Below are positions 1 to 5,387 of a stretch of DNA of 5,387 bases, piece after piece. Both the position numbers and the translations under genes were made by a program. The stretch covers positions 1 to 5,387 of the forward strand of contig CAZNUT010000054.1 of the NCBI GenBank assembly GCA_964576365.1, in the 5' to 3' direction. This DNA is from CAZMJG01 sp964576365 (GTDB lineage Bacteria; Patescibacteriota; Microgenomatia; UBA1406; GWC2-37-13). Within the stretch, counting starts at the first letter, position 1; each line of letters starts with the position of its first letter. Under the pieces are notes generated by a model. It was not told the DNA's origin, searched no databases, and saw nothing but the letters and a program-made list of their open reading frames with translations.

Positions 1-11
1 CTTCTTTCTCC

Positions 12-32
12 CCAACTACCAACTACCAACTA
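12..32. repeat. Triple CCAACTA tandem repeat
   Basis: Three perfect head-to-tail copies of the 7-mer CCAACTA lie at 12-18, 19-25 and 26-32. They grade into degenerate TACT/CTAC-rich sequence that runs to about 58. The frames across positions 1-75 give only low-complexity peptides with stops and no start worth calling, so I see no gene tail here. Short CTAAC/CCAAC-type arrays between genes are something I associate with CPR genomes; that is recollection, not a measurement. No function can be assigned. Confidence 0.75.
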
Positions 33-81
33 CTTACTACTATCTACTGAATACCTACATAAGTGAATTGCTGAATGACTG

Positions 82-110
82 AGCAGCTGCTTGCCCGCCG
101 AAGAGGCGGG
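82..110. other. Palindrome plus GC-rich hairpin
   Basis: AGCAGCTGCT at 82-91 is a perfect 10-base palindrome. Two bases later, CCCGCC (94-99) and GGCGGG (105-110) form a perfect all-GC 6-bp stem with a 5-base GAAGA loop. The hairpin stands out sharply from its AT-rich surroundings. It could be the terminator of a plus-strand gene lying left of the window, but the sequence after it (AGTTGCTACTTTGT) has no clean run of T. It could also be a dispersed REP-like element. The stem is certain as sequence; the role is not. Confidence 0.55.
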
Positions 111-125
111 AGTTGCTACTTTGTA

Positions 126-165
126 AACTTTACGAACTTTATAACTTGATAAACTTGATAAACTT
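126..165. repeat. AACTT short tandem repeat array
   Basis: AACTT occurs five times, at 126-130, 135-139, 143-147, 152-156 and 161-165, with spacings of 9, 8, 9 and 9 bases. The last copies are near-perfect 9-mers: AACTTGATA at 143-151 and again at 152-160. The array ends six bases before the promoter-like element at 171-179 and twenty bases before the ATG of the VirB6-like gene. It could be slippage-generated filler between genes. It could also be a regulatory array, since a 9-base period is somewhat below one helical turn. Nothing in the sequence decides between these. Confidence 0.7.
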
Positions 166-170
166 CTTTC

Positions 171-179
171 TGCTAGAAT
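171..179 (+). promoter_or_regulatory. Extended -10 promoter, probably giving a leaderless mRNA
   Basis: TGCTAGAAT matches an extended -10 element (TGn followed by a TATAAT-like hexamer). The hexamer TAGAAT at 174-179 has five of six consensus bases. No -35 sits at a normal distance: TTGATA occurs at 146-151 and 155-160, giving spacers of 22 and 13 bases. Extended -10 promoters can dispense with a -35. If the last base of the hexamer is at -7, transcription starts at about 186, which is the A of the ATG. There is no Shine-Dalgarno sequence between the element and the ATG, which fits leaderless translation. Confidence 0.45.
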
Positions 180-185
180 AAATAT

Positions 186-1883
186 ATGGTTCCGCTCTTG
201 AAATTTGCGTTGCAAGGTGCACAATCCGGATATGGTGTGCTAAAAAAAATACTCCTTGTCCTGATAGTCTTTATCGGATTTTTTTCACTCTTCAATTACT
301 TCATTTTTGAACAAAAAGCACCGCCACAGATCGATGTAGAAGCACTCTATCAAAAAGAACTTTATCGCATGATAAATACTCCCCCTGCAGATCTCACCGA
401 TGAGCAAAAAACATATATGTCTGTGACTCGTGCGCTTTTATGTGGCTTCACTGGAGAAGCATGCGCCAATTCTCCTGAAGAATCTCAAAAATTTGTGCGA
501 AATAGTCTTCTCGGCAGAGTATCTGGATGGATCGCCACTCCAGTCTCTCATCCACCTGCTTCGGGCGTCGTCTGGGCGCATGAGTCTCTCGCAAAAGCTG
601 GACTCGTACCCCAAGTCCACGCCGCAGAAGGGATAGGTTTTTCATCGATCCGGGGCTATATGGGGATCTGGTCACTCTTTCGCAATATTTCCTACATGTT
701 GTTTGTCATGTTTATCCTCATTGTGGGATTTCTCATCATGTTTCGGGTGCAACTTGGTGGTGGCTCGGTAGCTATCGAAAGTGCCTTACCAAGGATAGTT
801 GTGTCACTTCTCGTCATCACCTTCTCCTTTGCCATCGCGGGATTTTTGATAGACCTCATGTATGTCGTCACATCGCTTGGCATCAGTATTCTTCATAAGA
901 CAGGGCATTTAAAATTTCTATATAACAATAGTGATATTGGCACTCTCGCATACTTTCAAAAAGAATATTTGTATGCCGGATTCAACGAACTATTTCCACC
1001 AATGTTTTCATCTTATACAGCAGGCAATGCCATGTGGGAGCTCCTGCCCGAAACAATTCAAGGAATTCTTGACGTTGCTATCATGCTTCCGCTCAAGCAC
1101 TACACCGTCGATGCATGGTTCAAAATGCCACATGATGCATTAACTTCATTTGAAGGAGTTCAAGCCGCTGCATTCAGCTGGGGAAGATTAACTGGTTGGG
1201 CAAAAATAGCTGTTAATGCTATCGCCTACTTTGTCGTGAGTCCTTATATACCAGGTTTAGTTTTAGGCCTCCTTATAAGTTTAACGGTGTTATTTAACGT
1301 GTTTAAAATATTCTTCATAGTGCTTGGCTCTTACCTAAAAATCATTTTGTATATTATATTTGCACCGTTTATCTTGCTCTTTGATATTATTCCAGGCAAT
1401 GGTACGCTTGGATGGTGGCTCCGCAACCTTATAGGAGAACTGTTAGTTACACCTACTATCATCCTCATATTCCTTTCCGGGAGAGTGATCATGCATGCAA
1501 ATTCAACCAATATTGCCGCCGTTTATTGTCGAGATAATCCTGCTTGTATTGCATGGTACGACTATGATAGTGGATTTCGCCTTCCTTTTATGCATGGATT
1601 CCAGGCAGATGATCTCAACATGCTTGTTGGTCTAGGGATCATTCTTCTCATTCCGGACTTTGTAAAAATGGTAAAAGGGTGGGTCGGAGTGCGTGATATG
1701 GGTCTCAACTTCGGTCTCGGCACCTTCTTCGGAGGAATGAGCGTCTTTACCGGTGGACTTGGCGCTTTTGGCGCATATCAAGGAATGAGAAGGTCGCTCT
1801 TCGGTTATGATGTAAAACAGGGGGAAAAGGGACTATCCTCATATCCTGGCTTTGGATGGTTGAGTAGATTCGAAGGAAAATAA
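186..1883 (+). CDS. VirB6/TrbL-like polytopic inner-membrane protein (CPR type IV secretion-like)
   Basis: This 565-residue protein starts at an ATG and ends with TAA; there is no usable ribosome binding site, and the start was chosen because it precedes the first membrane helix. Helices are visible at about 22-41, 168-186, 204-228, 357-380 (perhaps with 341-352), 384-402, 415-435 and 477-493. A periplasmic-looking domain (42-167) follows the first helix, and a glycine-rich basic tail spans about 506-536. The core of residues 152-230, with FRN at 165-167, IMFRV at 184-188, ALPR at 200-203 and an intramembrane Asp223 in FLIDLMYV, is a signature I recognise from CPR proteins encoded near VirB4/VirB2-like genes. 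By analogy with VirB6/TrbL it would form the inner-membrane channel or platform of a secretion or pilus apparatus. Its only cysteines are two close pairs, Cys86/93 and Cys448/454. The family link is from memory, and an uncharacterised CPR membrane protein is the fallback call. It is convergent with the next gene. Confidence 0.75.
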   Translation: MVPLLKFALQGAQSGYGVLKKILLVLIVFIGFFSLFNYFIFEQKAPPQIDVEALYQKELYRMINTPPADLTDEQKTYMSVTRALLCGFTGEACANSPEESQKFVRNSLLGRVSGWIATPVSHPPASGVVWAHESLAKAGLVPQVHAAEGIGFSSIRGYMGIWSLFRNISYMLFVMFILIVGFLIMFRVQLGGGSVAIESALPRIVVSLLVITFSFAIAGFLIDLMYVVTSLGISILHKTGHLKFLYNNSDIGTLAYFQKEYLYAGFNELFPPMFSSYTAGNAMWELLPETIQGILDVAIMLPLKHYTVDAWFKMPHDALTSFEGVQAAAFSWGRLTGWAKIAVNAIAYFVVSPYIPGLVLGLLISLTVLFNVFKIFFIVLGSYLKIILYIIFAPFILLFDIIPGNGTLGWWLRNLIGELLVTPTIILIFLSGRVIMHANSTNIAAVYCRDNPACIAWYDYDSGFRLPFMHGFQADDLNMLVGLGIILLIPDFVKMVKGWVGVRDMGLNFGLGTFFGGMSVFTGGLGAFGAYQGMRRSLFGYDVKQGEKGLSSYPGFGWLSRFEGK

Positions 1884-2076
1884 ACTGTTTAAAATAGAAC
1901 CTCATTATTCTCATCTTCACTTCTATCAATGTTTTTCTCTATCACATCATACTAAAGTAGAAATACAATATAGAGATTCATCTGTAAATAAAAGTTAGTT
2001 CTAGTGCTGATAAGCGCTATTTAAACTTATAAAAAAATCAGCATAACAAATTTCCTAACTAGTTACTTCACCAACA
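1884..2076. other. Convergent AT-rich intergenic spacer
   Basis: Both flanking genes end here and I see no gene or RNA. A weak AT-only pairing, ATAGAA (1894-1899) with TTCTAT (1921-1926) and a 21-base loop, precedes GTTTTTCTCT (1931-1940). It is a poor candidate terminator for the plus-strand gene. A perfect palindrome, TAACTAGTTA, lies at 2056-2065. A run of seven A at 2031-2037 reads as T7 on the minus strand, but no strong hairpin precedes it in that direction. Confidence 0.6.
1984..2028 (-). terminator. Possible terminator: bipartite inverted repeat
   Basis: TAGTGCT (2002-2008) pairs with AGCGCTA (2013-2019) around a GATA loop. An outer pairing joins AAGTT (1992-1996) to AACTT (2024-2028) across a 5x4 internal loop. 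Read on the minus strand, the structure is followed by a T-rich stretch (AACTTTTATTTA), as expected for a terminator of the pilin-like gene, which stops 49 bases upstream. Against this, the minus-strand inner stem carries one C-A mismatch, which is a G-T wobble on the plus strand, and the tail is interrupted. On the plus strand it is followed by A-rich sequence, so it would not work for the VirB6-like gene. Confidence 0.3.
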
Positions 2077-3480
2077 CTAATTTCCAAATCCAGGCAATTG
2101 GAGGATATCGACGCCAATAACGCGGAGAATAAAGACCGAGAAGATAACAAGAAGTAAACCAGTGATACATGACGTCATAAGGTCTTGAGCATGTTTGATT
2201 TTTTCAGGATTGTTGACCGAAGTCTGCATGATAAAAGATGCATATGCTATACATAGCAGTGAAAATATTCCGGCAAGCCCGATACCATACTTAAAGATAA
2301 AATTCTGAATAAACGGCTCAACTTCGTATTCTACACACCCTGCTGCAGTCCAAATGCCACGATCCGAACATTCCGTACAATCTTTATACTCCTGACTATC
2401 ACTTGGAATGTTGTAACAAAGCTTTGCTATCTCTGCGATAGGCCCTTGACCGAGTTCATTTGCAACACAACTGCAGGTTTGGACATCTTTTATATCTGAA
2501 ATCTCACCGCCTAATGTCCAACTGGTCACACTCACCGTTTTTGAGGGATTGCTTTTATAAATTAATTCTGCTGTCCCTTGAGTTTTGGGACATATGGCAT
2601 TATTAAGCGCTAATTGGTTGATTTCTCCAATCGAATTACCTATGTACGGTGAAACTAAACTCGTCATAGCTTTATCTAAAAATCCAATTAGCGAAGATCC
2701 CCAACCACCACCTACTTGCCCCACAATACTACTAAGACTAAACTGTGGCACTTGCCCTAATGGCAAACAACATCTCTCGCCTGATCCGCCACATTGCTCT
2801 TTTGCTTTTCCCACAACACTTTCTATCGATTCATCACCATAATCTAAAAATTCCGGCATAGGGGTAGGAGACCCATAAATCACCACTGTGCCTTGACTCT
2901 CTAGACCTGGTCTGTAACCACAGAAATACCCCGTGCATAATTTTCTTGGTTCTACTGTGCCATCGGCAAGCTTTCTACATGACACATCAGGCACATTCAT
3001 ACAATTTGCAGCTGCAGTCGGTACAACAGTAGGAGTCGGAAGACTTGGGTTGATTGCAGCAGTTTTTATAGTTCCTCCAGCACATACAGTTTGACCGCTG
3101 AGTTCGCCAGAAGGACCTATAATGACTTGATGATCTTTAGCTACGCTCACGGTAAAAGTAAGTGCATTTTGGGCATTTGTAGTAGCATTTATAAGCTGAC
3201 AATCATCAGCCGTGGCATTTGAATAATTTGGATTTAAAATCGCACAAAGATATTGACCATATGGATTTAATGTTGCCGTCTCAACTTTGATACCATTATT
3301 ACCTGTAGCAGATAACTTCAAAGTAGTCTCTCCTACTGCTGTTTCGCATTTGCCTGCAGCAGATGTACATCTTCGTACGCATTCATTTCTATCTATCGCT
3401 TTTACAACGTCTGTTATAAAAAACATACTCACAATAATTGCGAAGTACACACTGCCTTTGATAAAAGAAGAAAATATCAT
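2077..3480 (-). CDS. Secreted cysteine-rich protein with C-terminal VirB2/TrbC-like pilin hairpin
   Basis: Starting at ATG 3480 gives 467 residues with a clear Sec signal peptide: Lys8, a hydrophobic core at about 11-23, and a V-K-A site with cleavage after Ala28. A GTG at 3501 would add seven polar residues and has no ribosome binding site, so I prefer the ATG. The mature ectodomain (29 to about 390) has 20 cysteines, including CC, CSC and CTEC clusters and an N-terminal ECVRRC...GKC motif. It also has a Pro/Thr linker containing PTPTVVPT. A GIWTAAGC motif (375-382) sits just before the membrane part. Residues 394-467 form two helices (about 399-420 and 436-457) around a basic NNPEKIKHAQD loop and end in PGFGN. 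This layout matches VirB2/TrbC pilins, whose loop faces the cytoplasm, and is familiar from CPR proteins. VirB2 pilins are normally near 100 residues, so the large ectodomain is the odd part. Likely role: surface or pilus-like subunit. It lies 42 bases after the upstream gene, probably in the same operon. Confidence 0.72.
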   Translation of the reverse strand: MIFSSFIKGSVYFAIIVSMFFITDVVKAIDRNECVRRCTSAAGKCETAVGETTLKLSATGNNGIKVETATLNPYGQYLCAILNPNYSNATADDCQLINATTNAQNALTFTVSVAKDHQVIIGPSGELSGQTVCAGGTIKTAAINPSLPTPTVVPTAAANCMNVPDVSCRKLADGTVEPRKLCTGYFCGYRPGLESQGTVVIYGSPTPMPEFLDYGDESIESVVGKAKEQCGGSGERCCLPLGQVPQFSLSSIVGQVGGGWGSSLIGFLDKAMTSLVSPYIGNSIGEINQLALNNAICPKTQGTAELIYKSNPSKTVSVTSWTLGGEISDIKDVQTCSCVANELGQGPIAEIAKLCYNIPSDSQEYKDCTECSDRGIWTAAGCVEYEVEPFIQNFIFKYGIGLAGIFSLLCIAYASFIMQTSVNNPEKIKHAQDLMTSCITGLLLVIFSVFILRVIGVDILQLPGFGN

Positions 3481-3501
3481 TATATCTTTATAATAACTCA
3501 C
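3480..3501 (-). promoter_or_regulatory. Start-codon ambiguity region of the pilin-like gene
   Basis: In-frame GTG (3499-3501) and ATG (3478-3480) codons compete as starts. Neither has a good Shine-Dalgarno sequence. AAGTGAG overlaps the GTG and lies about 16 bases before the ATG, which is too far, and only a weak AAAG precedes the ATG closely. The signal peptide begins properly at the ATG (Met-Ile-Phe-Ser-Ser), which favours it. The upstream gene stops at 3523, so both choices are compatible with one transcript. Confidence 0.5.
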
Positions 3502-3522
3502 TTATATATGAAAATGAAGATG

Positions 3523-5387
3523 TTAGCTATTTGCCTGTTCGTATCCCTCTTTAATCGACAAGACCAATAAGCCCAACAAAATCAAAGTGAGCATACCCTG
3601 CCACTCGTGCATGAGAATATCCTGCACAGAGGCGATCATACGATCGCGTAGTCCTTCTCCACTGAGCTCCTTCCAACGTTTACGTACCACCAGACCCGTC
3701 GGCTTGTCAAACATTTTATCCATCGCACTTCCCACAAGCTCGCCCAACGCACCCCAGTGGCCCATCCAGTATTTATACGCCTCCGCTCGGCTTTCTACAT
3801 GCTCATATACTCTATTTTCTACCTTGGCCCGCTTTTCAAACTGACCATTGTGCAACAGCTCCGAGAGCATCTTGTACCGATCCTGTCTATGCCATGGATG
3901 TTCCTCGCCTTCTTTAGTGACATTTGAGATAGCTGCACGCTTCTCATGGCGCAGGACATAATCTGCTTCGACAAGTGGATTTTCGGCATCACTATTTATA
4001 CGCATCACATTCATCACGTTCATGGCGACTTTGAGCGCCATATCATTTGCGATATTACCATCTTCCTGTTTGATCGAATTGCGCAGTTCAACGATGATTG
4101 TTTGCCATTTTTCAGTATCATCTTTACGATATGCTTTTTTTAGCGCACTATTGAGGTCTCCTCCCATGATGTCGTTTTTGTACCTCTCCTGAGTATTTGC
4201 GATCGCAGTGATCGAACGGGCGACCATGTCCTGACCTGCCCGGGTATGGTCAAGGAATTGATAAGCTGTATCATTGATTGGCAAAGCTGTCTCGCCACTC
4301 AAGAGTTCTTTCTGCGACCAGGCAAGACGTGTCTTCATGTCGTTCTTTCTATATTCTGCGTATTTTTCTTTTAACCTCTGGGTATACTGCTTTTTAAACT
4401 GATCTTTTGCTTGTGCATCATTTGGATCCAGCCCTTCTATTTTCATCGCCATTTTGATACGGGTATCTGTGATACTATGTATCGGATTCTGCTCCTCGTC
4501 GTGTTCGGCTGGTTTTTCAACTACTTTTTCTTTGATTGACTCGTATACTTTTACCGCCTTTTCCACCTTCTCCTGATTTTCCTGGCGTTTGCGTGAATCA
4601 AGCTGATCTACAGCCGGAGGATTGAGATTGTATTTCTCATTGAGAATCGCACGCACAATCTCTGGAGTGATGACATATCCACGCTGCTCTACCCCATCGA
4701 CCATACGGATCTCACTATAATCATTCTTGTTTATATCCTCAAGATTTTCACAAAATACATTTTTCTGCGCCTTTTGCTGATCAGTCTGCCTCTCGACAAA
4801 CTTTGACATCTGTTTGATAGAACGGATGCGCGCCTGCTGCTGGACAAAAAGAAGATCGCTGAATGCTCCGTTGAGCGAAGTCACCTCATCGTGATTGGTA
4901 TCTCGATCCTTTACAGCATCAGCTGTGATATATTCCTGCTGCAATTCTCGAAGCAGCGTGATACCGTTTTGGGAACGTGATGGATTTTCCATCGAGACAA
5001 AATCCATAGGAAGCCGTTCAAATGTAGCTACTGCCAGAGCCTGTTGCACGATGCCATGGAGGGCTCCAGCTCGTTCACGCTGATTGCGATCGGCCGCTTC
5101 TTTTTCCGATTCTGTCACGGCAACTGTTTTTTTGCGGGTAAGAAGCGGTTTCACCATCTCATTCCAAAACTGATCAGCATCTTTAAACTGCTTATAGGTG
5201 AATGACTTATTCTCCATCTTGTCATCCTTATAGGAATAAGAAAAACCATCATGTCCTACTCCCTGACTGAAATAACGTCGATACAAAAACTTGAAAAAAT
5301 TCTCCAGTTGTTTCTGTCCTTTCACCGTTTCAGTACTTTCATCCAATTTCAAAAGTTCATTGTCTTTTCCAAACAGATAGTTGTTTT
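3523..5387 (-). CDS. Large helical protein with C-terminal membrane anchor, 5'-partial, function unknown
   Basis: The frame stays open to the right edge, giving 620 codons plus TAA. A TTG at 5350-5352 could be read as a start, but eleven in-frame codons continue upstream of it without a stop, and no ribosome binding site is well placed, so the gene most likely begins outside the window. Numbered from that TTG, the protein is strongly charged and looks almost wholly helical. It has Gln/Lys/Glu-rich, coiled-coil-prone stretches at about 165-200 and 255-282, and a Trp-rich patch (YWMGHWGALGELV) at 528-540. A single hydrophobic segment at about 582-600 is followed by only nine residues (KEGYEQANS), so it resembles a tail-anchored cytoplasmic protein. 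It has one cysteine (Cys201). I recognise no domain or catalytic motif and see no Walker A P-loop, so it is not an evident ATPase. It directly precedes the pilin-like gene, which suggests a role in the same envelope system. Confidence 0.8.
   Translation of the reverse strand, partial: NNYLFGKDNELLKLDESTETVKGQKQLENFFKFLYRRYFSQGVGHDGFSYSYKDDKMENKSFTYKQFKDADQFWNEMVKPLLTRKKTVAVTESEKEAADRNQRERAGALHGIVQQALAVATFERLPMDFVSMENPSRSQNGITLLRELQQEYITADAVKDRDTNHDEVTSLNGAFSDLLFVQQQARIRSIKQMSKFVERQTDQQKAQKNVFCENLEDINKNDYSEIRMVDGVEQRGYVITPEIVRAILNEKYNLNPPAVDQLDSRKRQENQEKVEKAVKVYESIKEKVVEKPAEHDEEQNPIHSITDTRIKMAMKIEGLDPNDAQAKDQFKKQYTQRLKEKYAEYRKNDMKTRLAWSQKELLSGETALPINDTAYQFLDHTRAGQDMVARSITAIANTQERYKNDIMGGDLNSALKKAYRKDDTEKWQTIIVELRNSIKQEDGNIANDMALKVAMNVMNVMRINSDAENPLVEADYVLRHEKRAAISNVTKEGEEHPWHRQDRYKMLSELLHNGQFEKRAKVENRVYEHVESRAEAYKYWMGHWGALGELVGSAMDKMFDKPTGLVVRKRWKELSGEGLRDRMIASVQDILMHEWQGMLTLILLGLLVLSIKEGYEQANS

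Noticed and set aside
12..165. A possible CRISPR array
   Set aside because: The repeat units are only 5-9 bases with no unique spacers between them; they are simple tandem repeats.
30..224. Minus-strand 64-codon open frame across the leader and the start of the VirB6-like gene
   Set aside because: It translates the simple repeats and the hairpin, overlaps a convincing gene start, and has no domain or composition typical of a real protein.
1931..1940. GTTTTTCTCT as a terminator tail for the VirB6-like gene
   Set aside because: The only preceding stem is six AT pairs with a 21-base loop, too weak to call.
2585..2842. An 85-codon plus-strand open frame inside the pilin-like gene
   Set aside because: It is antisense to a strongly supported coding region, and its Pro/Ser-rich peptide is what the complement of this gene would give by chance.
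3479..3484. A perfect TATAAT on the minus strand overlapping the ATG at 3480
   Set aside because: It would start transcription inside the signal peptide coding sequence, with no suitable downstream start. The upstream gene is close enough for co-transcription.
3587..3844. An 85-codon plus-strand open frame opposite the tail-anchored protein gene
   Set aside because: It is an antisense shadow of a long, compositionally consistent gene, with no ribosome binding site or recognisable product.
186..5387. Recoding of TGA as glycine, as in some CPR lineages (Gracilibacteria, Absconditabacteria)
   Set aside because: All three genes are intact with standard stops (TAA, TAG, TAA), contain no in-frame TGA, and use ordinary GGN glycine codons.

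Overview
The window looks like chromosomal DNA from a Candidate Phyla Radiation (Patescibacteria) bacterium, most likely of the Parcubacteria type. I base this on recognising two protein families from memory, not on a search. One is a large polytopic membrane protein with an 'FRN...GFLIMFRV...ALPRIVV...TFSFAIAGFLIDLMYV'-type core, which recurs in these genomes in VirB6/TrbL-like roles. The other is a secreted protein ending in a VirB2/TrbC-like pilin hairpin of the 'NPEK...ITGLLLVIFSVFILRVIGVDIL..PGFG' type. Short-unit tandem repeats between genes, weak or absent Shine-Dalgarno sequences and moderate AT richness fit the same assignment. The three genes use only TAA or TAG stops, and no in-frame TGA is read through, so the ordinary bacterial code suffices.

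Layout. Positions 1-185 are non-coding. They hold a triple CCAACTA repeat (12-32), a perfect palindrome (82-91), a GC-rich hairpin (94-110), an AACTT repeat array (126-165) and an extended -10 promoter-like element (171-179). That element would start transcription at or next to the ATG of the first gene. Positions 186-1883 (+) encode a 565-residue VirB6/TrbL-like multi-spanning protein. Positions 1884-2076 are a convergent AT-rich spacer with a bipartite inverted repeat that may terminate the minus-strand transcript. Positions 2077-3480 (-) encode a secreted protein with 20 cysteines in its extracellular part and a VirB2-like membrane hairpin at its C-terminus. Positions 3523-5387 (-) hold the 3' part of a large helical, almost cysteine-free protein with one membrane segment at its C-terminus. 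Its reading frame runs off the right edge, so its true start is outside the window.

How they may work together (inference). The two minus-strand genes are 42 bases apart in one direction and are probably co-transcribed. With the convergent VirB6-like gene they look like part of a type IV secretion or pilus-like envelope machine. The VirB6-like protein would be the inner-membrane channel or platform, the cysteine-rich protein a pilin-like or surface subunit, and the tail-anchored protein a cytoplasmic component docked on the membrane. No VirB4, VirD4 or other ATPase is visible here, so this reading predicts one in flanking DNA.
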